NCBI GenBank assembly: GCA_038243635.1
Contig: JBBSQW010000001.1
Location: 221,441 to 285,440, forward strand
Reading direction: 5' to 3'
From: Pseudopedobacter sp038243635
GTDB taxonomy: Bacteria; Bacteroidota; Bacteroidia; Sphingobacteriales; Sphingobacteriaceae
DNA length: 64,000 nucleotides
A program made the position numbers and the translations under genes. The notes under the pieces are model-generated. The model was not told the DNA's origin. It ran no database searches and saw only the letters and a list, made by a program, of their open reading frames with translations. This document shows, in pieces, positions 8,419-17,435 of the stretch. How positions within the stretch are numbered: the stretch's first letter is position 1; each line of letters opens with the position of its first letter.

Positions 8419-9570
8419 CTAAATGATAGTTATACCTAACTGTTTAAAATAAACTTTAGGCAAATAGACAACCCCCGTTTTAGGATTAAAGCTAAACTTA
8501 CTATCTTCCTTACCTTCCAAACTTATAGTTAATGTGTTAGCTTTTTTATCTAAATAAACCTTAGTATCTGATTTAACCTCCAAAATATGATTGCTAATTT
8601 GTTCCGTTTCTTGCAGGGCAAAAAGCGTGTTCCCGTTTGCTAAATCTTCCGTGTAAAAAAATGGTCTAAATGGTTTCTCCTCTATTTTCCTGGGCTCAAC
8701 GGGTCTTGTACTGACGCCGGTTGGTGCAACCATTACCATTGGTGACGGATAACTGTTTTTTTGAGAAAGAGATAAATCCAGCTTCAGGATCTTTTTGCTG
8801 GCATTCAGCAATAATTCATCAGTTGCTTTTGGCAGGACAAAAGTTTTAATGAACACCATTTTACCGTTGTACAAATTATGCGTATTACCTTTAGTTAATA
8901 ATATGAAATCAAAATTTACGGTTTCAGTATAATCTTTTATATCAATGAGCTTAACATGCACCAACCCATCGTTTTTTTCCTTTTCAGGCTTCTTATACAT
9001 TGGTAAGTAGGTGTCAAAATTGAATTTTGTTAAGCGGTTTAAAGTTTCATTGCCAGCTAAAATTGTCTTAATTTTAGCTGGCATCGGTACAATCTCTGGA
9101 GGACGTGGAATTCCATTCTTATCTACATAGCTAGCTTTTAAAAGAACAGGTTTTGGATAAAAGGTTGCGATAATATAGTCGCCTACATTTTTAAAATCCG
9201 TGTAATCTTCCGTTAAGGGAATTTTTTTACTGCTTTGCTCGCTCAACAAGTATTGTTTATCCTTGTTGTTTATTTCAGAATAATTTACGCCACCAATCTT
9301 AACTCTATTACCATAAACACTTTCAAAAAACTGCTTGGCGCCTGTTTTTGCATCAAAAATCACATCAGATTTTGAGCTAAAATTTTGTAAATAAATTTGG
9401 TTTTTTGCCTCAATCATCTTCGAGTTTTCATAACTAGGTTTTACCGTTTCATTCCCCAAAGTATCCGTTATACCATGTTTGTCCGCTATGCTAAACGGAA
9501 AATATTTTTGTTGCGCATTTGACAAGTTAAAGCCAATACATAATGTGATACAAATGATGATTTTTTTCAT
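8419..9570 (-). CDS. Secreted protein with weak WG-like repeats
   Basis: This 383-residue protein has a signal peptide cleaved near residue 19 (NLSNAQ) and no lipobox. The mature start (YFPFSIADKHGITDTLGN, then VKPSYENSKMIE) resembles a divergent WG repeat as in the lipoprotein at 5,309. A proline-rich stretch near residues 285-300 precedes a C-terminal beta-rich segment. Function is unknown. It lies 25 bp downstream of the lipoprotein gene ending at 9,596. Confidence 0.75.
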   Translation of the reverse strand: MKKIIICITLCIGFNLSNAQQKYFPFSIADKHGITDTLGNETVKPSYENSKMIEAKNQIYLQNFSSKSDVIFDAKTGAKQFFESVYGNRVKIGGVNYSEINNKDKQYLLSEQSSKKIPLTEDYTDFKNVGDYIIATFYPKPVLLKASYVDKNGIPRPPEIVPMPAKIKTILAGNETLNRLTKFNFDTYLPMYKKPEKEKNDGLVHVKLIDIKDYTETVNFDFILLTKGNTHNLYNGKMVFIKTFVLPKATDELLLNASKKILKLDLSLSQKNSYPSPMVMVAPTGVSTRPVEPRKIEEKPFRPFFYTEDLANGNTLFALQETEQISNHILEVKSDTKVYLDKKANTLTISLEGKEDSKFSFNPKTGVVYLPKVYFKQLGITII

Positions 9571-9595
9571 TTTCTTAAATTAATAATTTCGCGTT

Positions 9596-10255
9596 TTATA
9601 TATCGCAATACGACTGGTAAATCTCGAAGTAGGTGATAATGTATTTATCCTTAAATTTAGCAATGCCAAAACTGATATCTCCATCTTTTTTAGTGAGGAT
9701 TACCGGTTTTGTAATTTTATCAACCTTTCTTATACTTTCTATTTCATCCTTGGTATAAATTTTACCTTCCACTAAATTTTGAGGATTTTCAATAATCCCA
9801 GTCAAAACTGAACCATATTTCTTCGCTACAAAAATTCCGTATTTATCCCACGTATAGTTTTCACAATCATATCTTGGAAAACTTTCATATTTGATTTTGT
9901 AATTGCCTAAACCCGGTTTGCCAAACTCATGATAGGATATGTAATCGTTAGAGAAATCTATTTTTTCTGACTTTTCAAAATGCAACAAAGTTCCAGGACC
10001 CGGCACCAAATAAAATCCTAAATCTTTATCCAAATAACTGTTCAAAGTTTTCTCATCCTTATTTTCAAAAGCACTGATGATCTTTAGTATTTCAAGTTCT
10101 AATTCTTTTTTAGAGTCAATTTTATTTGATTTTAAAACTGTCTTTTTAGCAACAGTGACGTTTTCATTTTGCTGTCCGGATACGTTGAGCTCACAAGATT
10201 GCATTCCAAAAAGAACTGGAATAAATACTAACCATAAGTTGAATTTCTTTAACAT
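9596..10255 (-). CDS. Lipoprotein of unknown function
   Basis: This 219-residue lipoprotein has a lipobox GMQSC with cysteine at residue 21. The first 60 mature residues contain a Lys-rich linker followed by a helix-like segment (KKELELEILKIISAFENKDEK) that resembles the start of NTF2/SnoaL-like domains, but this is only an impression. The C-terminus ends YQSYCDI. It lies 38 bp downstream of the small membrane protein gene. Confidence 0.7.
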   Translation of the reverse strand: MLKKFNLWLVFIPVLFGMQSCELNVSGQQNENVTVAKKTVLKSNKIDSKKELELEILKIISAFENKDEKTLNSYLDKDLGFYLVPGPGTLLHFEKSEKIDFSNDYISYHEFGKPGLGNYKIKYESFPRYDCENYTWDKYGIFVAKKYGSVLTGIIENPQNLVEGKIYTKDEIESIRKVDKITKPVILTKKDGDISFGIAKFKDKYIITYFEIYQSYCDI

Positions 10256-10293
10256 AAATCTAATCTCTTAATAACCTCTTAGAATGTTTAATT

Positions 10294-10515
10294 TTAACTA
10301 TAAAAGATAAATATCGTTGCTCCATATATCACAATTATCGGTATTAGAATAACCGTAGCTAATTTTATCCCGTTATTTTGATTAGAAATAAGTACAAGCA
10401 CTACTCCAATTATACCCAAAATATAAATTATCGAGTTTACAATTAATCCAGCTAAACATCCCAAAATAATTAGTATCACTCCTAAAGTATAAAAATGTTT
10501 TTTCATGTTTTTCAA
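10294..10515 (-). CDS. Small membrane protein (two to three helices)
   Basis: This 73-residue protein consists almost entirely of hydrophobic segments: residues 9-25, 27-44 and 51-70, with a short charged loop (NQNNGIK). It may start at Met1 or Met4. No family is recognised. It is the first gene of the minus-strand run that ends at 4,663 and is divergent from the lipoprotein gene at 10,777. Confidence 0.65.
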   Translation of the reverse strand: MKNMKKHFYTLGVILIILGCLAGLIVNSIIYILGIIGVVLVLISNQNNGIKLATVILIPIIVIYGATIFIFYS

Positions 10516-10776
10516 ACTCGCTATGTCAATAATCGTACTTTACTTATGCTAAATTAAAGATTAACACCTCGTAAAATCTCACCAGTTATTATTAGTAGGT
10601 ATTTCATCGAAATCCGTTGGCGTTGCGCTGTTATTTGTTTAAGTTTTCAATCATCAAACAGTAATTACCCTTTAAAATAATTTACCTAATATTGACCCTA
10701 AATAAAACCTGATCAATATAATTGTGGCTCAATTCTTTTTAAACCAGTAATCATAAAAGCTTTTTTAACTTACAAC

Positions 10777-11514
10777 ATGAGCAAAACTATCATTATCAAA
10801 TTTCATTTTGTACTTTTTGCCTCTCTACTGACAGTAATTGTTGCGTGTAATAATAAACCAAAAGTTCTAAAAGAAACTCAAACTGTTTTTAAGGAACCCA
10901 AAAAGCTAGCAAGCCAGAAAACAGATCAGTCCGAAACAAAAATATCACCTAATGAAACCGATTCTAAGACCGTCATAAAATTTAAAGACCTTACCGTTTC
11001 TATTGATAGCTTCCTGCTTTTTGAGGAAACCGGGAAAACAAAAACCTTTGAAAAAGATACGGTAGAAATTTTTTCGGACATAGGAGAATCTATTGAAGGA
11101 AAATTAATCGCTGTTACTAGTAATTTGCTTGAAGTCGTTACCATAGAACAGCGCTTTGAAACCAGCATGACCATTATGAACGAAGGTCCGCATTGCGACC
11201 TAACGGATTGGAAGCATTATCTATCGGGATGGCAAAAATTAAAAACCGGTAAAAAGGGACAATTTATTGGTGTTCAATACGCTGAAAAAGATGGTATAAA
11301 ATTCCCAGATATATCGTTAGATGAGCTAAAAGAAGAAGTGAAAAAACAATGCGGAACAGAATTTTTCAACCTTTTAAAAAACATAAAAACACAAACTGAA
11401 TATCCAATTGGAGTTTCTATAAGCCGGTATTATTTACGGATAACAGGGACAAGAAACGATAATGGGAAAACCTTTACTAAATTGATTATTTTTTCCACTC
11501 CAATGGGATGCTAA
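10777..11514 (+). CDS. Lipoprotein of unknown function
   Basis: This 245-residue lipoprotein has a rather long signal peptide with lipobox VIVAC (Cys24), followed by a Lys/Thr/Ser-rich linker to about residue 65. The globular part has conserved-looking cysteines (HCDLTDWKHYL, KQCGTEF) and ends STPMGC. No family is recognised. It starts the long plus-strand run from 10,777 to 24,669. Confidence 0.75.
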   Translation: MSKTIIIKFHFVLFASLLTVIVACNNKPKVLKETQTVFKEPKKLASQKTDQSETKISPNETDSKTVIKFKDLTVSIDSFLLFEETGKTKTFEKDTVEIFSDIGESIEGKLIAVTSNLLEVVTIEQRFETSMTIMNEGPHCDLTDWKHYLSGWQKLKTGKKGQFIGVQYAEKDGIKFPDISLDELKEEVKKQCGTEFFNLLKNIKTQTEYPIGVSISRYYLRITGTRNDNGKTFTKLIIFSTPMGC

Positions 11515-11609
11515 CAACAATCTATAAATTCGGCAGAACTTACTTTTCAAAAATGAATCTAATTACAGCTTCCTATTTTCTGATTAAATTGAAGTTTATG
11601 AGTTAAAAA

Positions 11610-12041
11610 ATGGATAAAAACATCAATTACGCTACAGTTTGCATAATCATCAATTTAATTATTGGCAACATTACTTTGGTTGTGATTACGCCAGACACTT
11701 CAGCTTTCTATCATCTTTTAATTTCAGTTTTAATTACTGCTTTTTACAGTAATTTATTTTACAGCGTAAGTCAAAACACTTCTAAGATCTCTGGTTGGAT
11801 ATTAGTATTAAGAGCAGTAATGGCCAGCTTATTTTGTATGTTGATCGCATGTATATTTACTGCTATTGCAAATCGGTTACCGCATGATGACATATTTACC
11901 GCTGGACTAAAAGGAATATTGCCATTGTTTGTTTTCGCAATTTTTTTCGCCTCCCCTATTTGGATTCTACTATCCATTTGTAATTTTTTATGCTTAAGAA
12001 AAATTACGCAAAATGTCCAGAAAGACACTCATCCAGAATAA
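11610..12041 (+). CDS. Four-helix membrane protein of unknown function
   Basis: This 143-residue protein has four predicted transmembrane helices at about residues 5-26, 30-52, 60-85 and 97-125, and a short Lys-rich cytoplasmic-looking tail. No motif suggests transport or enzymatic activity. It lies 95 bp after the lipoprotein at 10,777. Small polytopic proteins like this recur across the island and might be membrane-located immunity proteins, but that is speculation. Confidence 0.7.
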   Translation: MDKNINYATVCIIINLIIGNITLVVITPDTSAFYHLLISVLITAFYSNLFYSVSQNTSKISGWILVLRAVMASLFCMLIACIFTAIANRLPHDDIFTAGLKGILPLFVFAIFFASPIWILLSICNFLCLRKITQNVQKDTHPE

Positions 12042-12214
12042 AAAACATCTTAAACATGGATTAAAGAATGCTGATTTTAACTAGCTAAAATAAAACGCAT
12101 TCCATCTATTCTGTAACCCTGGATTTTCATGATGATACCAAATTATTAGACAGTAAGTATTGTTAAATCATAAAACGAATAATGTTATTTTTCGAGCATA
12201 AACCCGATATAACC

Positions 12215-12228
12215 TAACGAATAATAAG
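12215..12228 (+). promoter_or_regulatory. Island motif copy (TAACGAATAATAAG)
   Basis: This 14-base sequence is identical to the copy at 30,612-30,625 and nearly identical to those at 16,071 and 28,384. It lies 108 bp before the DKNYY gene. It may be an operator or an RNA leader element; nothing in the sequence proves a function. Confidence 0.35.
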
Positions 12229-12322
12229 ATGCTCAAATTTTACTAAAATCGTATGTTAATTTAGCGCTGGAGACAAAAAGTATTTACTGAATTAGTATCA
12301 GTTTGCGCACATTAATATCACT

Positions 12323-13963
12323 ATGAAAATACTAGTTTTAATAATCGTATTTGTTTTTTCCAATCAACTAGTAAACGCTAGCGAATGTTATGATTACCAT
12401 ACCACAATAACCACAAAATTGATGATCAAAGGTGGTCACCTATATTTCCAATTTACAGAGAGAGACCCAAACGGGTTTACTTACGTGAAACAGGATAATA
12501 AACCGTTGAAAGGTGTTGATGTAGCGAACTACAAATTTTACGGAGAAGATGAAGACGTTTTTGTTTTCGCAGATAAAGCAGGTGTTTACAGCTTGCGAAA
12601 AAACGAGCAATATGAGGGCAAGAACGCCAAGTTCTATAAAATTTTAAATGCCAACGAAGGGATTAAAAACATAAATGGCCGTTTATTTTTACTCGGTGGA
12701 AAATGGACTTATGTAGACAACCGGCAAAATAAGATTACAAAAATTGTTTTGCCCGATCTACCTATTAACATCTTCAATATTAAATCGTGGAGTAATGGTT
12801 TTTATGTTAAGGATGAGATAAATATTTATGCCATAAAGATCGATTTAAACGAGGTGAAGAAGTATGAAATTTCCATTCTACCAGACTTATCTCCCACCGA
12901 AACCAAATATTACAATTGTTCGCCCCGTTTAAATGAAGATTACCTAGCTGATGAAAATACCATGTTTAGCATCAGGAACGATGGTGATTTTGTTGACGTC
13001 ACTCCTCAACTATTAGCCTTAGGTTTTAGAAATGGTTATAATGCCATGAAATTATTAGATGAAAACATTCCACTTTGGCAAATTGGAAATTTGATGTTAA
13101 AAAAACGAGATGGAGCGTCGTCGACTCGTAAAAACCCACTTACTGGCGAAGACATTGAAGTAGAATATGCTTATTCATCAGCAAAATTACTAACGCCTTC
13201 CGCAGGTCTAAGCAGTTACACGATTTTTAGAAATAAAATCTATCCAATTTGGGATGATAATTTTAGTCTACCGGCGCAAGTAGCAGTAAATGCCAACCAG
13301 TTAGTTGCCATAGAAGGCCGTTTGTTTAAAGGCAAAGATTTTTATTACATGGGTAATACAGATAACTACAAATTGACAAGCATTAATATTAGCGCCGATG
13401 CGAAATTTTATCCCACAGTTTCGAGTTATAGTAAGACTTTGCCTAACGCCTTGGTGGATGATGAATTTATCTATTTTATTGGCGAGCGGTTTGATTTTAA
13501 ATTAGGAAATCAAAAAGCTTTAACCAACAAAATAGTCAAACAGTTAGGCTCTTTCTACCTATTTAATCATTCACTTTACGATGGTACTAAAACTTATCCA
13601 ATTAAGGCAGATGATGAAACATTGAGCTATTTGGGTTCTTTTGTAGAGGTTATCAATGGATGTGCAGGCGATATGCCTAATACCCCACAAGTTGATGTTT
13701 TATACCATCACTTTTTTAAAGATAAAAACTCGGTTTACTACTTTAACGATAAGGCAAATAAATGGCAAATTATACAAACCGCAAATGAAGCGGATTACAA
13801 AGCAGATGATTATGAAGGCTTACAAGCACTTTATAAAATCAAAGATGCAAAAGGTTCGGTAAAAAAAAAGGCTAACAAGTCTACAAATTATGTAGCAATA
13901 GTTGGTAGCTTTTTGATTGTTATTGCCGTATGCCTATTGCTTTACAAAAAGTTTAAAAAATGA
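12323..13963 (+). CDS. DKNYY-type repeat protein with C-terminal membrane anchor
   Basis: This 546-residue protein has a signal peptide ending near residue 19 (LVNASE), a long beta-rich region and a C-terminal transmembrane helix (about residues 520-538) followed by a KKFKK stop-transfer tail. The bulk would therefore be periplasmic and tethered to the membrane. Segments such as HHFFKDKNSVYYFND and DKAGVYSLRKNEQ match the DKNYY repeat style (Asp-Lys-x-x-Val-Tyr), found in many Bacteroidota and Proteobacteria genes next to secreted toxins or in orphan arrays. A copy of the island motif lies 108 bp upstream, at 12,215-12,228. The family call is fairly safe; the role is unknown. Confidence 0.8.
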   Translation: MKILVLIIVFVFSNQLVNASECYDYHTTITTKLMIKGGHLYFQFTERDPNGFTYVKQDNKPLKGVDVANYKFYGEDEDVFVFADKAGVYSLRKNEQYEGKNAKFYKILNANEGIKNINGRLFLLGGKWTYVDNRQNKITKIVLPDLPINIFNIKSWSNGFYVKDEINIYAIKIDLNEVKKYEISILPDLSPTETKYYNCSPRLNEDYLADENTMFSIRNDGDFVDVTPQLLALGFRNGYNAMKLLDENIPLWQIGNLMLKKRDGASSTRKNPLTGEDIEVEYAYSSAKLLTPSAGLSSYTIFRNKIYPIWDDNFSLPAQVAVNANQLVAIEGRLFKGKDFYYMGNTDNYKLTSINISADAKFYPTVSSYSKTLPNALVDDEFIYFIGERFDFKLGNQKALTNKIVKQLGSFYLFNHSLYDGTKTYPIKADDETLSYLGSFVEVINGCAGDMPNTPQVDVLYHHFFKDKNSVYYFNDKANKWQIIQTANEADYKADDYEGLQALYKIKDAKGSVKKKANKSTNYVAIVGSFLIVIAVCLLLYKKFKK

Positions 13964-13998
13964 AGAATGGAATTGTAAATCAAATTAAAAAACAAAAA

Positions 13999-14475
13999 AT
14001 GAAAATATTAAACACAATTATCCTTCTATTAATAACTGTGTTGGCTTATGGCCAAAATGACAAACTCTTAAAACTCATTGATACCAAAGAGAATGTGGTG
14101 GCAAGTGCCATTGATGGTAGTTGGAGACCCAAACAAAAGGAAAGTAAATTTACTTTAGAATTTACAAGTGATGCTGAGGTTTTAAAACTAATATCTAAAA
14201 CTTACTACAAAGACTTTCTTTCCTACAAGATATACCATGCCGGATACTTGAAAATTAATGAGAAAGACAAGAGCACTACCCATCCATTTTTATTGACTGA
14301 AATAAATGGAAACCCTCAACTCGTTTTTTTTAGAGAGCGAAACAACAACCCTATCGGAGATGCGGAATCATTTATCTTGTTTATTGCTAGAACAAAAACA
14401 AGCGACCGCCTTTTTACGGGAGGAGATTTTAACAATGAGTCATTTGTGGAGTATGAAAGAATGGATTCAAAATAA
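13999..14475 (+). CDS. Secreted protein of unknown function
   Basis: This 158-residue protein begins MKILNTIILLLITVLAYGQ, a signal peptide cleaved after Gly-Gln. I chose ATG 13,999 rather than the in-frame ATG at 13,960 because only the later start puts the signal peptide at the N-terminus, although 13,960 overlaps the upstream stop as ATGA. The mature domain (ENVVASAIDGSW, GGDFNNESFVEYERM) is not recognised. Confidence 0.7.
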   Translation: MKILNTIILLLITVLAYGQNDKLLKLIDTKENVVASAIDGSWRPKQKESKFTLEFTSDAEVLKLISKTYYKDFLSYKIYHAGYLKINEKDKSTTHPFLLTEINGNPQLVFFRERNNNPIGDAESFILFIARTKTSDRLFTGGDFNNESFVEYERMDSK

Positions 14476-14595
14476 ATTTTAAACAATATCCAACAATACT
14501 TAGCGAATCATAGCTTGTCTAATTGCGTAACCTAAATACATTTATTTTTATCTAAAAATAGTTTTTCACTAAACTAACTCATAAATCTGCATCAA

Positions 14596-15531
14596 ATGAA
14601 ACAAAAATCCTATCTATTCAATCTTCTGCTATTGTTATTTTTATCGACAACATTAACTTCTTGTGCTCAAAATTCGAGTAAAATTGCGGGCTCCTATAAA
14701 ATGGATGGATCATTATTGGTCATTAACGCCGACAATACCTGTATGATTTTCGCGGTAAACGCTTTTGTAAAAGGCAATGTAGAAATTAACGGCAACGAGG
14801 TTACCATTACACCATATGTACCCAAGGTTCCTTTTGTTTTGTATGGCAGAAAAAGTGAATCAAGAGTTGGAGGAAATACGCTCATGCTTCAAGGTTTTAA
14901 TGACGCTGAAACATTAATCAATTTTGAGGAAAATAACACCTCAATAAATAAAATGAAACCTGTTTTTAACAGTGGCGCAAACTGTGTTGATTACCCTAAC
15001 GTTTTAGATAATCCTAATGAAAACTCAAGTTTCTATTTTGCAATTGAAGGTAAGAAAGAAGTTTATGAATTTGAGAACAAGCAAGGCTACAGAGATTTTG
15101 TTGTTCTATACCTACCGCAAAAAGAAGAGAATTTAAGGATAAATTTTACCTTGAATAAGGACAAGAACAAAATAATTTACAAAGGGAAAGTTGTTGAAAA
15201 GGAAGAGAACGCAATTACTGAAGACGAACTTGATAAAGTAATGGCCATGTACAACCGAGCCTACTCAGAATCTGAATATTATTATTGTAATCCGGCTTAT
15301 AACTTCTTCGAAACAGAAGGTATTGATGTAAAGTCTGGACAATATAAAAAGGAAGAATATGCAGGAGCTTACTATTTTGTAGATAAATACAACGAGCCAG
15401 ACAACGACGATGATTATCACAATACGACGAAGATTTACGAATACAAAAAGATAAATCCTAAGGTTTTGACTGATCAATCCTATACGATTGAAAAGGCTTC
15501 TGTTTTTACCTTTACCTGTGAAAACGAATAA
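14596..15531 (+). CDS. Lipoprotein of unknown function
   Basis: This 311-residue lipoprotein has a lipobox TLTSC with cysteine at residue 23, then directly a small beta-rich domain (IAGSYKMDGSLLVINADNTC) reminiscent of lipocalin-like proteins that start GSY/GTW. A second, acidic and Tyr-rich half is not recognised. The stop region (15,523-15,531) contains AACGAATAA, matching the core of the intergenic motif, perhaps by chance. Confidence 0.7.
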   Translation: MKQKSYLFNLLLLLFLSTTLTSCAQNSSKIAGSYKMDGSLLVINADNTCMIFAVNAFVKGNVEINGNEVTITPYVPKVPFVLYGRKSESRVGGNTLMLQGFNDAETLINFEENNTSINKMKPVFNSGANCVDYPNVLDNPNENSSFYFAIEGKKEVYEFENKQGYRDFVVLYLPQKEENLRINFTLNKDKNKIIYKGKVVEKEENAITEDELDKVMAMYNRAYSESEYYYCNPAYNFFETEGIDVKSGQYKKEEYAGAYYFVDKYNEPDNDDDYHNTTKIYEYKKINPKVLTDQSYTIEKASVFTFTCENE

Positions 15532-15651
15532 ATAAGCCTTTGGAAATTTTAGCTACAAGTTTGCATTATCGATGGAGAAAAGAATAATCCGTCCGGTTAG
15601 TTTTCAAAAGGTAGAAATTTTATTAAAACTATATTCTACAAATTATTAATC

Positions 15652-15936
15652 ATGAGATCAACGCTAAAATTAATTGCCTTTACCACAATTACGTTTGGAT
15701 TATTGGTTTTAATCAGTGCGCTGATAGACAATACAAGCTTGGGATTTCCATTTTGGTTTTATAAAGACGCTTGTAGTATCAGTATGAATCCTGAAACTGG
15801 TGAAATTTTTGGGGTAACAAGCGAAACTGATTGGCTAAATTTCGGTTTAGATATTCTAGTAGCATTCATCATCGCGTATGCATTTCTGTTTTTAATGAAG
15901 CAGAGAAAATCAAAAATAAGAGTGGAGAAAATATAA
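15652..15936 (+). CDS. Small two-helix membrane protein
   Basis: This 94-residue protein has transmembrane segments at about residues 6-27 and 66-85, separated by a loop containing KDACSISMNPETGE, and a basic tail (KQRKSKIRVEK) expected in the cytoplasm. No family is recognised. Confidence 0.65.
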   Translation: MRSTLKLIAFTTITFGLLVLISALIDNTSLGFPFWFYKDACSISMNPETGEIFGVTSETDWLNFGLDILVAFIIAYAFLFLMKQRKSKIRVEKI

Positions 15937-16070
15937 AGGTTACAGAAAAAATGGATTTACGCTCAAGTCACCTAGCGATGGTTATGACAGCGTACTTATA
16001 TTTCGATTCCAAATCCCCTAAACTGAAAACACGAATAATTTAACTGATCTAACAGAAACAAGCTAAATCT

Positions 16071-16088
16071 TAACGAATAATAAATAAG
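16071..16088 (+). promoter_or_regulatory. Island motif copy upstream of TonB-C gene
   Basis: TAACGAATAATAAATAAG matches the motif in its first 13 bases and lies 70 bp before ATG 16,141. The surrounding leader (16,029-16,100) is similar to the leader of the second TonB-C copy at 17,331-17,400, but the motif itself has decayed there. Confidence 0.35.
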
Positions 16089-16140
16089 CCGATTTTAATT
16101 GGAATATAACTGTACATTATATTATCAAACCCTAAAAAAA

Positions 16141-16893
16141 ATGAAAATTATAAAATATAAAATTTTAACATTTTTACTTGTCATAAGTACGATAAGTACT
16201 TTCGGACAGACTAAAAAACTGGTAAAAACCTTTAAATTTGGCACTGTAGGCTACAATCTATATTCCCAAAACGGCAAACCAAACTCAGGATTAGTCGATA
16301 CGTCATTTTACCTGCTATACCGAGTTGGAAACACGAGAACAATTGCCAAAGAAATTAAGGAAATTAAAGAAAAAAGCAGTGGCTACGTTAAGCTTCAAAC
16401 AACTTATCAGATTTTCCCTAAATCGATAATTTTTAAACGAGGTGGCTTTACCAATGATGCGAACAGAAAGTATACTCAAAACAGTAAGGGATTGTTATCA
16501 TTTGAAAAGTATAGCGTACCAACAGTAGCGCCACCTCCACCCAGTTCTACCTCTGTAAAATATGCTGTTGATAATTCTGGTAATCCAGATGAAGTTGATG
16601 TTTTACCAGAATATCCTGGGGGTATAAACAATGCTCGTAAATATATTGGTGAACGCGTAGAGTACCCTGCGTCGGCAATTGAAAATGATATTGAGGGAAC
16701 TCTAGTTGTAACTTTTGTCATTGAACGAGACGGAAGCATCACCGATATCAAAATTGATAGAGGTTTGGGTTATGGTTTAGATGAAGAAGTGATAAGAGTA
16801 ATGAAAAAAATGCCTAAATGGATTCCAGCTAAACTTAATGGAAAAAATGTTCAGTATAAGATGCGTATGCCTGTTAGTTTTAAGCTTAGCTAA
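16141..16893 (+). CDS. Periplasmic TonB C-terminal domain protein (copy 1)
   Basis: This 250-residue protein has a signal peptide (ISTFGQ near residue 23) and a TonB C-terminal domain in the last 95 residues (YPGGINNARKYI, EGTLVVTFVIERDGSITDIKI, MPKWIPAKLNGKNV). Unlike a real TonB energy transducer it has no N-terminal membrane anchor or proline-rich spacer, so it is a soluble periplasmic relative. I chose ATG 16,141 over 16,099 because the signal peptide starts there. The middle region is shared with the paralogue at 17,436, about 60% identical by eye in the TonB-C domain. Confidence 0.85.
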   Translation: MKIIKYKILTFLLVISTISTFGQTKKLVKTFKFGTVGYNLYSQNGKPNSGLVDTSFYLLYRVGNTRTIAKEIKEIKEKSSGYVKLQTTYQIFPKSIIFKRGGFTNDANRKYTQNSKGLLSFEKYSVPTVAPPPPSSTSVKYAVDNSGNPDEVDVLPEYPGGINNARKYIGERVEYPASAIENDIEGTLVVTFVIERDGSITDIKIDRGLGYGLDEEVIRVMKKMPKWIPAKLNGKNVQYKMRMPVSFKLS

Positions 16894-17021
16894 CGATTAA
16901 TAAAAACGCAATGTAGCCTACACTAATATTTCAATTTTGCTTTTCGCCAATGTAATTGGAGATTTACGGTATCAAGTTAGTGTAGCAGATGATTGTAGCA
17001 ATAAGTTTAAGCCTTTAAGAA

Positions 17022-17321
17022 ATGAAATATAGATTTGCAATTTCTGCGTTTTTTGTGCTGGCTTTACAAAGTTGCCAAACAAACCTAAGCAACGAAGACA
17101 TTACGGCTAGTGTTTGGAAATGTGGTGTACCATGTGGGTTAAGCGATGTGCTTATCTTTGGTAAAAACCATACAATTCGCAACGATACAATATTTCATCA
17201 TACAGCACCCTATGGAAAAATTGTAAAACGAATATCAGATTTTGACGAGGACACTAAAATTTCTGTAATCAATCTTCGAGATTCGAATACTAAGGATACT
17301 TGTATTTATCACGCGAAGTAA
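17022..17321 (+). CDS. Small lipoprotein of unknown function
   Basis: This 99-residue lipoprotein has a lipobox LALQSC with cysteine at residue 18. The 81-residue mature part has cysteines in WKCGVPCGLSD and KDTCIYHAK that could form disulphides in the periplasm. It lies between the two TonB-C paralogues. No family is recognised. Confidence 0.65.
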   Translation: MKYRFAISAFFVLALQSCQTNLSNEDITASVWKCGVPCGLSDVLIFGKNHTIRNDTIFHHTAPYGKIVKRISDFDEDTKISVINLRDSNTKDTCIYHAK

Positions 17322-17435
17322 AATCAAAATACGAACAATTTAGCTAAAATTATAGAAACAGGCCAAAACTTAGCAACATTAAGAAAGCAATTTTTAATGA
17401 AAATGAAATCTTAATTAGCTTAACAAAACCCAAAT

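Noticed and set aside
15831..16043. A 70-codon frame overlapping the end of the small membrane protein gene at 15,652
   Set aside because: It is mostly the shifted reading of the membrane protein's second helix, and its composition (Arg/Ser/His-rich) is unlike that of its neighbours.
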